NCBI GenBank assembly: GCA_964019155.1
Contig: OZ025243.1
Span: 8,900,865-8,964,864, forward strand
Length of the DNA stretch: 64,000 nucleotides
Direction of reading: 5' to 3'
Origin: Osedax fenrisi
Lineage: Eukaryota; Annelida; Polychaeta; Sabellida; Siboglinidae
Shown here one piece after another: positions 37,201 to 52,374 of the stretch (the first letter of the stretch is position 1; every line of letters begins with the position of its first letter). Below the pieces are notes generated by a model. The model saw only the letters and a program-made list of their open reading frames with translations. It made no database searches and was not told the DNA's origin. The position numbers were made by a program, and so were the translations under genes.

Positions 37201-38045
37201 AGTTTCCGCTTACTGCTTATACGAGAGGTTATAAGGTCAATGTAAGGTCAATGAAAGTCGATATATGTTCGCAATGAGGTTAATGTAAGCTAATTAGGTG
37301 AAGGTTCGATAGGTTATGACAAATATTGGATATAAACACTACATTTACTTAGATTTAGAGACAACAAAGAACTAACACTAATATTATAAACCTATTATAA
37401 CCTTAATAAACATTATTATTTATTTATATTATTCAAAGAAAATTATTAATTTCTATGTTTTCACCAATTTAAATTATAAATTAATTTGTGATTAATAATT
37501 AAATTATAATTATTATCGTATGCAATATTTTATAATGCATTATACTATATATTATTATACTATATTTAGTAAATCGAATAAGGTGGATCGGGTGGGTATT
37601 AAAGGGGGCGTTTGAGGGGGCGTTAAAGGGGGCGTTAAAGGGGGTGTTAAAGGGAGTGTTAAAGGGGGTGTTAAAGGGGGCGTTAAAGGGGGGGGCGTAA
37701 CCTGTCATCTTGGATGAAGCCGTCTACACAGTGCAGTGTTTTCGTGAACCAAGAACTAGGTCGGAAGTTCATCACAGACTTTAACTTAGATTCTTTGCAG
37801 ACAATCTCCATAGTGCCATACTAAAAGGGGTACAAGGTTTATTATTCATCATTATAAATGTATTATCAGCTTTTATATATATATATATATAATACATATA
37901 ATACGATAATATATAAGATATTGCCATCACGCAAGATGAGTTTATTGTAGATGTTTTGATTACTCTATTCAATGCTTGACCCTAATAGGCAGCTATTGGT
38001 ATTAGTTGTTGACCTAGTAATACGATCAACACACACACACATACT

Positions 38046-38079
<34 letters not shown>

Positions 38080-41000
38080 TACACACACACATACACACAC
38101 ACACTCGCATACACACATACAAACACACACACACATGAAACGAACCTAAACCTTCATCTAAAGTAAAATACTAGAGATAAGCTAGTGTGTTGTAAACACA
38201 TCTATAGTAGGCAATGTATATATCATTTACTATCCATAAATATCTAATTATTATAGATTATTATATATATATATTATATATATAGAAATATATTATATTA
38301 AAAATTAATTCAATAAATTATATGCTATTTTTACAGATTCTATTCGAGATAGTGTAACTTTTGTTATTGATATTTTGGTGTAATTTTGTCATCCCATCCT
38401 GGAATTAAATGAAGTTTTAACGTATAACTATATATGGCTCTAATGTCCCTTCGAAGCCACTCTCATGTTAAGGCATCCATGGTTTTAACAGGAGCGGATC
38501 ATTTATTTATAAATATTTATATAAGATCTTATCTAAATATTATATGAAGACCTATTTATTAGGTCAGTAAGAGGCTCAAACCCGGATCCTACTGCCTGCA
38601 TGTCTGACGCCTTGCCTAATGAGCCACATAGGCAGTATATAATAATACACATAGTATAAGGACAATGTGTTACAAACAAACGTGTTCTATCCACAGCTTG
38701 CCCATGATGATGTTGTGTACGCAGCAGTTTACGTTCTGCCATGTGTAGGTCTCATTGTGTCTAGGGGGGTGATGTATAGTAGTGGGGTGTGATGTAATAG
38801 TAGAGGGGTGTGATGTAATAGCATCGGTGTGATGTAATAGTAGTGGGGTGTGATGTAATATTAGTGGGGTGTGATGTAATATTAGTGGGGTGTGATGTAA
38901 TAGTAGTGGGGTGTGATGTAATAGTAGTGGGGTGTGATGTAATAGCAGGGGTGTGTGATGTAATAGTAGGGGTGTGATGTAATAGTAGTGGGATATAATT
39001 GTGGTAGTGAGTGTGATGTAATAGTAGTTATTGTAATGGTAGTATTGTGATGTAATAGTAGGGGTGTGATGTAATAATAGGGTGGTTTAATAGTTCTGTA
39101 ATTCATTAATAAACAATTATACCAGTGAATCAATAAATTAGAGTATGTTTTGTGGCAGCTTATATTTCAATAATATGATAATGATAATATTGGTGATGAA
39201 GATGACAATATTAGTGATGATGATGAAGATAATATTGATGAAGATAATGCTGGTGATGATGATGATATCACTAAATATTACAATATATGGTTGTTTAATA
39301 TGAGAAACGTTTAAAGTTTACAGAAATACTGAAGTAGAATTAAAGTAAACAATAATAAGGGGCTGTAAACAATGAACACTAATATAGTAAGGACATAAGG
39401 AGATGTCCTACGGGTGCTACAAATGACAGTGGTTAATAACCTGGTCAAAGTGAGGCTGACCACCCCTTTGGGGGTGATCTCGATACTCTTGCCCCAGAAC
39501 TTAACGCTGGGGTTAATGCTGCCGGTGAACGTAAAGTGGGCGGAGTCAGCATGGAATGCAGATATCGGCGGGTGGTGACATACCTGCATTGTGGTTACGT
39601 CATAGCTGTTATGTCATCGGTGTGAGGCACGTGAATATTAATAATCGGGTTTTTATATTACATATTTACGAATATTCACAAATGATCACGAATGCTAGTT
39701 TTACGATTTCAATGATTTTTCAAAATAACGAATTCATCTACATATTCCGTGTCTTATTTATTTTATGTATGTTACTATGTATGTTACTATGTATGTTACT
39801 ATGTATGTTACTATGTATGTTACTATGTATGTTACTATGTATGTTACTATGTATGTTACTATGTATGTTACTATGTATGTTACTATGTATGTTACTATGT
39901 ATGTTACTATGTATGTTACTATGTATGTTACTATGTATGTTACTATGTATGTTACTATGTATTGTTATTGTTATTGTTATTGTTATTTTTATTTGGTGGA
40001 GTCCTTTCATCCCATCCAGGAACTTAGATGAAGTTTTCACTTATAACCATATATGGCTCTAATGTCCCTTCGAAGCCGTTCTCATGTTAAGGCATCCATG
40101 GTTTTAACGAGAGCCGATCATTTATTTATACACAATTATATAAGATCACTTCTAAATAATATTTTAAGACCCATTTTATAAAATTAATTAATGGTCCGGA
40201 CGAGGGTCGAACCCGTGTCCTACTGCTTTTGTGTCTGACGCCTTAGTCACTGAGCCACACAGGCAGTATGTTACTATGTATGTTATTATGTATGTTATTA
40301 TGTATGTTAGCATGGTTACTATGGTTGCTATGTAGGTTAGGTGTATACATTATTAGATCTCACTTGTGAAAAATTTGTTTAAAATTAGATTGTTGTGAAT
40401 AAATAATTTATACTAGTATTACTACTAATACTACTATTATTACTGCTACTACACATATACAATAGCACATATACACACTAGCACATATACACTAGCACAT
40501 ATACACTAGCAAATAAACATACCTGTTCACAGACCACTCTGAAGCCTAAGTCCGACCTGTTCAGTGAGTGTGTGAAGTGAGTTAATGAATCATGGTGAGT
40601 GTACGAGTGGCATCACTGTATGTACACTGTATTGTATGATATTGTATGACTTAGGGGTATGGAGTGGTATGACGGTGTGTTAGGTGAAATGTTATGTCAT
40701 TAACTATTATGTCATTCTGCAGGATGTAGTCTAGTAAATATATATATATATATACTAGCTGTACCCGGCGTTGCTCTGATTATTTTCCTATCTATTACTT
40801 ATTAATTATAGCTATTCCTGATTTTATATTGCTATATATATACATTACAATAAATGTTAGCTGACATATAAACAAATGTAGAAAAATATTGTTTATATAT
40901 TTTAAAAATTAGTGAACAAATATTTTAAAAAATATATTAAAAAATACAACATATATTTCAAACATTACCAAATATGTTGAAAACCCAAACCCAAACCGTC

Positions 41001-44000
41001 CTAAATCGGTATTTCTCCGTTTTTGATTATTTGCATATTTATCATTTATTAATTATAACTATTCCTGATTTGGATTTGCCTGCAGTACCCAACCATGCTT
41101 TACTTATTGTTTGATAGTTTGCATATCTATTATTTATTAATTATGGCTATTCATAATTCTGCCTTTCTAGTATATACAATAACATACATTTTTGCTAAAA
41201 TACAAAAAAATTATATAAATATTTGTTTTTAATATCTCAAAAATTAGTGGACAAATATTTGTAAAAATACAAAAAATATTTCCAATATTACAAAATATGA
41301 CTTAAAAAAATGTCGAAAACCCAACCAAAACCGTATCCTGCGTTGCTCGATTTTTGATTGTTTACCTATCTATTATTTATTAATTATAGATATTCCTGAT
41401 TCTGCATCGCTAGTATACAACAAATATTTCAAAATATTACAAAATATATTTTTTTTAAATGTTCTGAAAATATAAAAAAAAATATAATATTTATCTTTAT
41501 ATTAATATATATATAATTATTATATAATTATAATATTTTAATTATATTTAAAATAATAATGTGTCACCAATTAGTTGAAAATATAAAAAAAATATTTCAA
41601 ATAATATTAAAAAAAATAATTTTTTTTTTTAAATTTACAAAAATGTTTCAAAAAATATTAAAAAAATGTTAAAAAGCGTTGCTGAAGATTTTACGTGACA
41701 AACAAATCATTTTGATGGCAAAATTAAAATTTTCGGGTTTTTCTCGGGTACAAAATTCAAAAAAAAATTCCGGACCAAGACCATACAGGTGAACATTTAT
41801 TAAGGTCGGGTATAACAGATTTTCGCGAGGTCCCCCGGTTCTCGAGTTAGCTCAACACATACACACATATATAAATAAATAATTAAATTAACTTTCTTTT
41901 ATATGTATAGACTAGCTGGCTACGGCCCGGCGTTGCCCGGGTATTATACTTGTAGTGGGAAATGATAATGTCTTAAATGTTGCCCTGCCTATTTACATGA
42001 ATATATAAAAATGTGAATGACATTATAATTATTACGAATTTTATTTATATTTACTTATTTATAAAACATATATGTTTTTCATATAAGATTTTCATATATA
42101 TATATGAAATCTTTGGCCAGTATATATAATTTTTTTTCTTTGCGTGCTCTTGAACAGCCTACATACAATTGACCGTAGGCTAAGCATTCGGTTTCAAGAT
42201 CTAAGCCTACGACTTTAAATGATTGTCCTTGAGATTTGTTTATTGTCATGGAAAAACAAAGTTTTATTGGAAATTGGTATCTTCTAAAATTAAAGGGATA
42301 ATCTTATGGCTATGGCCCGGCGTTGCCCGGGTATTATACTTGTAGTGGGAAATGATAATGTCTGAAATATTGCCTTGCATTTACATGATCAAAATTTGAA
42401 TGAGATTATAATTATTACGAATTTTATTTATATTTCTTTATTTATAAAACATATATGTTTTTTATATAATATTTTCATATATATATGAAAATCTTTGGCC
42501 CGTATATATAATTTATTTTCTTTGCGTGCTCTTGAACAGCCTACATATAATTTACCGTAGGCGAAGCATTCGGTTTCAAGATCTAAACTCACGACTTTAA
42601 AGATTGTCCTTGAGATTTTTTTATTGTCATGGAAAAAAAAATTTATTGGAAATTGGTGTCTTCTAAAATTAAAGAGATAATCTGATGGTATCAGTGGTAT
42701 TTTGGGAAACATGACTTCTTCTCCCTTATATTGACCCGTTAGTATTTTGGCTTCTATCAAATTATTTTGTAAATTAGTTATGATCAATCTGGATCCATTA
42801 CATAATTTTGGGGGATTTAAATTTCTTAGTAGCATGATTGGCGCTCCTACTTGTAGTGCTAGCTTATGGTCTGGTAATCCGGAAAGTTTAATGGAATTCA
42901 CAAAATTCTATGTGATAATCTACAACTTCTTTTCTTTTGTACTCTGTCTATGGACCTATATACTTTCATCTCTCCTGGAAATGTATTTAGTAAATTTTGA
43001 TTTATTATATATACAATGTCATTTTTTTGTGTTAATATACATCTTTCGCAAAGCCAATTTTCATCCAAATAACTTTCTTTTACATTTTCATAAATTGTCG
43101 AGATGAGTTCATTCTTATTTTCCATTATATTTCCGCACGGGATAATATCCATACCATTATTTTTCTGCGTCATTCCATTACCTATATATAAGAGATGATT
43201 TTCTAATGTTGCTGTATCTTGATTGTTTGATAAGAATACTCTCATGTGTTTAGTTAATTTCATTAGTCTTATATTTTTCCACATTACTGAAGTTTTCAAA
43301 CACGAATTTATGTGGTCAGTCTTTGTACCTCTTTTAACTACTGGAAGGTTTGTCTGAAATATCTGCTAAGTATTAATGTATGTCCTCCCATCGGCTTATC
43401 TTTGTTTACTATGTCTCTTATTATTCTAACGATAGCTTCTAATGCGTGCTTATGAGTCATTGTGCATTCATCCCAAAAAATAAATGTACAGCTTCTAAAT
43501 AGTTTCCCTGATTTTGTATTATTCTTTATACTGCAAATGGAATCTTCGTTTAACTGTATTGTAATCTTAAAAATTGAATGGACTGTTCTACCGTTCAATA
43601 ATAGAGTTGCGCTATTCCTGATGATGCTACGGCAATATGTTCTTTATTTGCCATCTTCATTTTAGCTAGCAATAAATTAATAAAAAAAGTTTGTCCAATT
43701 CCTGCGGGGTCATCTTTGAAAAACAATTTTCCATCTTCGTTATTTACACTTTGTAAGATTTTGTTATAAACTATTCTTTGTTCATCATTCAATTTAATTT
43801 CTTTTGCTTGAAAAAATTTCGGGCTACGTCCCGGCGTTGCCCGGGTATAATAGTAACTAATCGTTATCAACGTAGATATAAACAAAGAGTTAATTATAGA
43901 AAACAATTTATTTATTTATAACAAAGCACTTAAATTTAATTGTTTATTGAAAAATTTAAAATTTCTTCGTTAAATATATCGAAAACGTAAACGTTATCAC

Positions 44001-44506
44001 CGTTTATTGCCATTTACGAATGCATTAATTAAAGTAAAGTGAATATAATTACATTTTTACGAAACGCCTCACATTCGCATACATTTCATGTGTTAACAAT
44101 TTTCTTCTATAATCAAAAGATTTCCCGATAGGTCATAAATAGCTCTAAAAGGACAGTTTTACGTAATTATGATCGGTGTAAAGATGGAAATAAAAAATTC
44201 ATCCGAACAACCACAATACTTTTTTCGTAGAGAATTAGTAGCAATTTAAATTTTGTAAATCCGTCGAGCCATTTTCTTAAACATCGAACACATATAAATA
44301 AATAAATAAATAAATATTTAAATAGACTTTCTTTTATATGTATAGATTTCAGGACTAATTACTATGAATAGCATTAGACTATATATATACTAATAATGTA
44401 GGCGTTGAAATTTCAGTATTTACATATTATATATTATCTAAGAATTACCTATATATATTAGCATGAAATCACGTAATTGGTTACGCAATAAACGATGTAC
44501 AGCATA

Positions 44507-44549
<43 letters not shown>

Positions 44550-44854
44550 TGTGTGTGTGTATGTGTGTGTGTTTGCGTGTTTGTTTGCGTGTGTGTTAGT
44601 GCGTGTGTGTGTGTGCGTGCGTATGTGGGTAATACGAAAAATAATATATAGATAAAACGCCTACACATACATGCATCCAATTTGTACTTTATAATATGAT
44701 GTTGTGATTATATAATATTAGCTAATGAATGTTATGTAATTCAGTAATGCAGTTATACTCGCTGGTAGATATTCTAATCGATTGTTTATATATATATATA
44801 TATATATATATGTGGTAGTAGAAGACTTAAATGGAAATATATAGGTATATTATA

Positions 44855-44901
<47 letters not shown>

Positions 44902-47900
44902 TATGTATAGGTAATGACATATAGTGATAGGTAATGTGAATAATGAAAGTGGGCGGTATTATAGAAGAGGGGCGTGGTTATTACATATCAATGAATTTGG
45001 GGAATCGGTCCATTTATTAGACGAAAACAATAAATCAAACTGGTAAATGTTAACACGAATTGATTTTGTACTTACACACACATATATATATATATATTTA
45101 TATATATATATAAATTAATATAGATATAAAGAATATAATTACTACAATATCCATAATATATATTTGCATATATAGGAAATGGACAAATATTACCCCGGAT
45201 TTAAAACAACTATAGTTGATATTCATCTAAATATATCACGCGTGATACGTTATCACCACATTCTCGCCGTAACAATAACTCGTGGTCATAGTAACGACCT
45301 TGACATAATCCCCACGGTATTATCAAGGACACGTCGTCTCTGTTATACGTATAATTAGATAATGGATGCGAATACAACAATAACGCCCTTGCATTGTTAT
45401 GCGGTAACGATTTGTAACGCCATGCCGTAATATATCATCACGTGGTATTACATATATGATCACGTGATATAACATATATTATCACGTGATATAGATAGAT
45501 AGATAGATAGATATATTTTATTGGATTCATTAATTTCGTTCTTTTTTTTTCATTTATTATTCTTTTTAGTTTCTTTCTTCGTTTCCAAATGGCTTCAAAA
45601 TAAGACCTTGATCTTATCGGGTTGTTGCCAGTGATTTATTCATACATGGGACAGGAACAGTGATTGTTTAATCATAATAGTTAGCTATATATTTCGTATT
45701 TACATAAAATATAATAATAAATAAATAAAATACAGTAGATAGACACAATTTGACATTAACAAAAATCAAAATCAAAATAATAATAACAAAAATAATCCAT
45801 ACATACATATATATTTGATATAGATTTTTTATTTTATTTTATTTTTTTTTATTTAGTTTTTTTTAATATGTTAATTTTATTAAATTAATTTTAAATTCAT
45901 TAATTTTTTAATTTATCTATAATATAATTCATCATTGATTAACATATTTTTTACTCTTTTCTTGAACAAATTTTCATTTTTTATATTTTGTATATTTGTT
46001 GGAAGTAAGTTCCAAAGTTTTGGTCCTTTTATTAGTAAACTATTTATTGTTCTTGTTGATTTTGAAATTGGTATAGTATACGTTTTATTTGTTCGTAGAG
46101 TATATTTATTATTATTTTTTGTGTGTATTTTAGTTAAATTTGTTGGTAATTGATTATAATATTGTTTATGCATATATATTAGTGTATTATAATATGTTAG
46201 CTTATCTAATCTAAGTATTTTATTTGATGTGAATAATTATTTTGTATGATCTCGAAATTTTCTTTTATTTATTATTCTTAAGGTTTTTTTTTGAATAATT
46301 GTTGTATTTAGGGTATTATTTGAGAATGTATTTCCCCAAAGTATATTTCCATAGTTTAAGTATGGTAGGAAAATACTATTATATATAATTATCAATGAAT
46401 TTGTTTTAATGAATTTGCTCAATTTTGAGATTAAAAATTGAATTTGGGAGAGTTTGTTATTTAATTTAATAATATGATTTTTAAAATCAAGTTTGCTATC
46501 AAGAATTATACCAAGATATTTATAATTATATACGTTATTTATTAATGTATCATTTAATGAAATAATATTGTTTGGATATTTATTTGAGTTGAAATTTATC
46601 ATTTCTGTTTTACTAATATTGAGTTTTAACTTATTATATTTATACCATTTTTCTATTTTTATTAAGGTTTTTTTAATTAAATTTGTTAGTTCTATATTAT
46701 TATCTGCTGTAAAAGTTATAGCAGTATCATCTGCATATACTGTAAATTTTACATTATTATCTTCTAAATATAATGGTAGATCATTGACATAAATTATGAA
46801 TAGTAAAGGGCCTAGTATGGAGCCTTGGGGTACACCGATATCATTAGTTATAATATCAGATTCTGTAATGTTAACTTTAACTAGTTGAGTTCTATTATGT
46901 AAATAGTTTTTTATCAGTTTAAGAGGAATCCCTCTAATTCCATATTTATCTAATTTGCTAATTATAATAGAATGATCAATAGTATCAAAGGCTTTACTTA
47001 AATCTAAAAATAATGTATTTATTGCTTTATTTTCTTTTTTATTTTCCATTATATGGTTGTAAATATCTAGTGTAGCTTGAGTGGTATTATGTTTTTTAAG
47101 GAAACCATATTGAGTAGTATTTATTATGTTATTATTTTGTATGAATTGCATTAGTCTATTATATATTATTTTTTCTAGTATTTTCGATAGTTGACTTAAA
47201 ATTGATATTGGTCTATAGTTAGATATAATATTGATATTATTTTTTTTATGAATTGGTTTAATGGAGGATAGTTTCATTTTTAAGGGAAAAGTTCCTGACT
47301 ATAAACATAGATTAAAAATATGGCTTAATGGAAGGTCAATGTAATCTTTTGAAATTTTTAACAATTTCATGTTTAGATAATCAGTGTCTAGAGAAGTCTT
47401 TGATTTATTATTTTGTATAATAGAATTTATCTCATGTGTTGATGTGGGATGAAGATATATTGATTTAGATATTGGTGTAATGTTAATTGGGTTGATGTTA
47501 TTTATGGGAGAGGTGAATTGATTATTTATGGATTGACTTGTATTTATAAAATAAGAGTTAAATGCATTTGCTATTTGTTTATCATTATTGAATTTATTTT
47601 CGAATTCATCTATTATATAATTTGGAGATTGTTTAATTTGCTGTTTATTTAAGAGGTTATTTATTAAATTCCAATTTTCTTTAGTAGATATACTATTTTT
47701 TATTTTACTATCTATATATGATTGCTTTGCTTTTTTAATATTTAAGTTTAATTGATTTCTTAATTGTTTGTAGTTATATAAGTTGATTTCATTTTTATTA
47801 TCTAAGTAAAGTTTATATAGTTTATACTTTTTATTAATGTCTCTTTTTATTTTATTTGTTATCCAATTTTTTGAAAGAATATTTGAAGATATTTTATTTG

Positions 47901-50406
47901 TAAGTAGTGGGATAAATTGGTTAATTATTGATGTATATATGGTATGAAATTTGTTGTATGAGTTTTCAGCATCATTGTCTTCGAGGACCGAATCCCAATT
48001 CGTATTTTTCAGTGCATTAATAAGTCTTTTAGTATTATTTATTGTTATTTTCCTTGTTTTAATTTCATTTGAGTTATTTCGTATTTTGGTTTTTATTTTA
48101 ATTATTGTATATATTGGGAGGTGGTCTGTCAAGTCTTCTAAGAGTATTCCACTATTATAAATATTTGTTGTGTTTATATTAGTGTAAATTTGATCTATAG
48201 TTGAAGTGTTACTTTTATTGAATTGGGGTCTAGTGTTTTGAAGAATTTGAGGCGTTAGTCCTAATTGATTTATTAAAATGTTTAATTGAGATGGTTTGGG
48301 ATCATTTGTTAATGATCATATAACATATATTATCACGTGGTATTACATATATTATCACGTGATATTAAATATATTATCACGTGGTATTACATATATTATC
48401 ACGTGGTATTACATATATGATCACGTGGTATTACATATATGATCACGTGGTATTACATATATGATCACGTGGTATTACATATATGATCACGTGGTATAAC
48501 ATATATTATCACGTGGTATTACATATATGATCACGTGGTATTACATATATGATCACGTGGTATTACATATATGATCACGTGGTGGTATGCCTACGCATTG
48601 TGACATTACACCGTGGTATTACGTATACGTGGTGTGTTATGTGCACGTGGTTTGTAACTATCACGTGTTGTTATTCTTGGTGAGCGTTATTGTCACGTGT
48701 TGCCAGTGTACCACGTGGTATGATATCGCAACCCGTGTAGATTACGTAATCTCACAGCTCAACAAAAGAGGAGGTATGATAAGTATCCATATGTGTGAAG
48801 AAACAGGTGCAGATGAACGCGTGCGCTATATGTGTGTATAAAGAATACGTGAATTAGAATAATAGAACATAATAGAAAAATATAAGAAAATAGTTATAAA
48901 AAATACGCCGAAACAATGAATTATTAATGATACGGTTGCTAGGATCTCCTTTAATTATGAGAAATTGATTTATAATTACTTATAAGTAGGACATTGTACT
49001 ACATGGTTATTATAATATGTATACATTAAGTATATGTATACATTAGGTATATTATGCTTTATATATACACGTGTGTACGACGTACAGTGTATGTAAATAC
49101 ATATTATAATTAATACTATTAAGGTATTATTATTAATACTATTACGTATTATTGGTTAAGCTTAACCCTAGGGTTAAAGTATACTTTCCTCAGTAAATTA
49201 ATTAATTATAATATGATTTTATATGTAATATTAGATTTTAATTTATTATAATATTAATTAATGTACAATTCTATGAATTTATAAATGTAAACTACATTAT
49301 ATAATATAATATTTTCATAATAGTAACCGACCTATATACAGTCAAAGCTCGATAACTCAACATTGACGGGACGGAGTTTTCATGTTGAGTTAGCGAATAT
49401 GTTGAGTTATCGGATGTATAACTTAATGACTTAATTAATGTTTTGTTCACATAAATGCATTCAAAATAGTACTCGTATGATAATATAATAATTGTAATTG
49501 TATTTTTACGTTTATATATTTATATCCATATATTATTAAATAAAACCATGTTGAATAATGTATGTTGAATTATATTTGTTGAGCAATGTAGTTTTATTAC
49601 ATGTAAAATATACGAATCCAACAACATATGTTTGTGATATTTTGATTTTTATAAATGTTGAGTTATCGGATGTATATTTACATGTAATCTATAGGCTAGG
49701 ATTATAAAAAGATGTTGAGTTATATGTATGTTGAGTTATATTTGTTGAGTAATAGGGTTTTTGTTAACATGTAAAAGATACGAATCCAACCAAATATGTG
49801 TTGGATGTTGAGTTATCGGCAATGTTGAGTTATCGGCATGTTGAGTTACCGAGCTTCTACTCATATATACGGTTAACAATTCATAATTACAACTAACAAT
49901 ACTAATCCATTATTACGCAATACACGCGTACAATGTACGCCGTACATCTTATACTCGGGGATAAGAGGAGGATGGGGAGGATGAGGAGGATGAGGAAGAG
50001 GAGATGGAGGATATCGGAAAGGGAAATGGTTTTGACGTAAACATATATGCCCGTAGGCAAGCACCCCCTGGTGGTCTGTAGCGCCGAACGGATAGTGTGA
50101 TTAAGGGCGTGGCGAACACAGGCCACGCCTACTTCGGTCAGATAACCGCGCAGCTAATCGGTTTAGATACACGCCCACACCGCTTTCAATATAGTGGTCA
50201 CACGAGTGGTCAAGTACTCCACTGGACCGTACAGCATAGCCCGCGGGAATAACTATATACCATTCAATATATATATATATATATATATATAATGTTATAT
50301 AATATAATATTATAACATTATAACGTATTATATAATCAAAATATCTCGGAGAATAAATAGAATTGTATTCTTTATGCCAGAAGACTATAGTCTATATGAC
50401 TATAGT

Positions 50407-50466
<60 letters not shown>

Positions 50467-50809
50467 ATACATAATAATTTATTATAACTTATTATTAATA
50501 AGTATGTTCATATACATATGGCCGTCCACTTATTTTATATTTACTAATATATGTGTATTTAGAAATTAATGATGTTAAATTAAAGGATGTTTATGTTAAT
50601 AATGTTATAATTTAATAATGCTATCATAATGATCTATTATAATCAAAGTCCAGTATAAATTTATATAATTTAATATAGTATAATTTAATATAAATTCGGC
50701 GAAATAATAATAATATTATTGAGATTTTATAATATTTTACACCTGAGATTACCAATATATATATATTTCTTTAAATATTCTAAACATATATATTAATATA
50801 TAACTACTG

Positions 50810-50881
<72 letters not shown>

Positions 50882-52297
50882 TAAAATAAGATATTTGTTT
50901 TCAAATATATGAATATAGTATATGTTGTAAATTCCACTATATAATATGAATAATTTATATACATTATATTTCTAATTTATATATCTAATAAAGAATATAC
51001 TTTAATTAATTTAACCTAATGAATATATTAATAATTTTCAGATAATTATTTAATCAATATAGCATTTATTACAATATATTATATTATAATATATTTCCTA
51101 TAAAGCAGTCAATGTTTTAACAAATTAACTATCACAGAAATTTCCCACAAGTTAACAAAATGGCTTTAGACAATTTAAACAATTGAATTGACTGATATAC
51201 TGATAAATAACATATATATTGTATACATTGTACACATATTGTTTGTAGCTGAAGTTAACATGCACAATGCATTGCACATCAACTATAACTGATATAATTC
51301 AAATAATAATAGTGGAATAATATATGCAAAGTATGGCCCATAAAAGAACATAAGAGAATATTTTGTATAATTTTAAAACAAAATTACTTCAAGGATATTA
51401 ATTTCAAATTTAAAAAAATAAATATATGTACATATTTATGTTAAATAAATATAAGAATTTATTATTTTGGATAAACATTAATATTAATTACAAAATAGAA
51501 TATATTTAATTAAATTTGGATTTCCACACCAGTGAGAATTCCTTAAAACAGGCCTGCTAAAAAGGTGTACATATTTAAATTAATATAAAATATAGAATTG
51601 AGATAAAAATTTAAAAAAATAATTTTAAAATTTATAAACACAACAATAATTTCAAAATTATATAAAAAATACTTTAGATTTTATACAATTAATGTTTAAC
51701 CATACTGGAAATTTAACAATAATTAAATATATTATCTACATAATATTTAATTTACATTTCTATGATATTGATTTTATTTAGAATTTCATTTTATTTTAAA
51801 TGTAAACATAAAATAAATTATAATATATATATCAATATAATCAATAAATGTAATCACAAAATACGAATACGTACTTTTATTTTTGGATTCTAACAAATAT
51901 AATTTGCTAATACTTTTAATATCAGACTATATATTATATAATCAATATAGTATATAACATGAACCAAATTAATTGTCTGTATATAAAGCAATTCATATTA
52001 TAATTGTAAATGTAATATAGTTTCTTTAGGGAAGTCTTAAACATTACATTTCTGAATTATATTTCAATAAATATATATTGTGATACTGATAATGTGAAAA
52101 TAATATATTGTCATTATATATTACAATATATATTCATTTTTGAAAAATGGAAAACATCTATCCATTAAATGACAGTGTTTAATTAAATATATGTGTAATT
52201 GAGGACTGGATAATATGAATATCATTATTAACACTATCTCACTTTCATAAATACACCAATTGACTTATAAGTAAAATTATACCTATATATTATATAC

Positions 52298-52374
<77 letters not shown>

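Noticed and set aside
39556..40062. 168-codon plus-strand frame with (LLCM)n
   Set aside because: Artefact of the 12-bp minisatellite, fused to sequence antisense to ORP exon c and to a SINE.
48587..48841. 84-codon plus-strand frame after the CACGTG array
   Set aside because: Composed of degenerate ACGTGG/GTAT words continuous with the minisatellite; the Val/Cys/Tyr-rich peptide has no recognisable motif.
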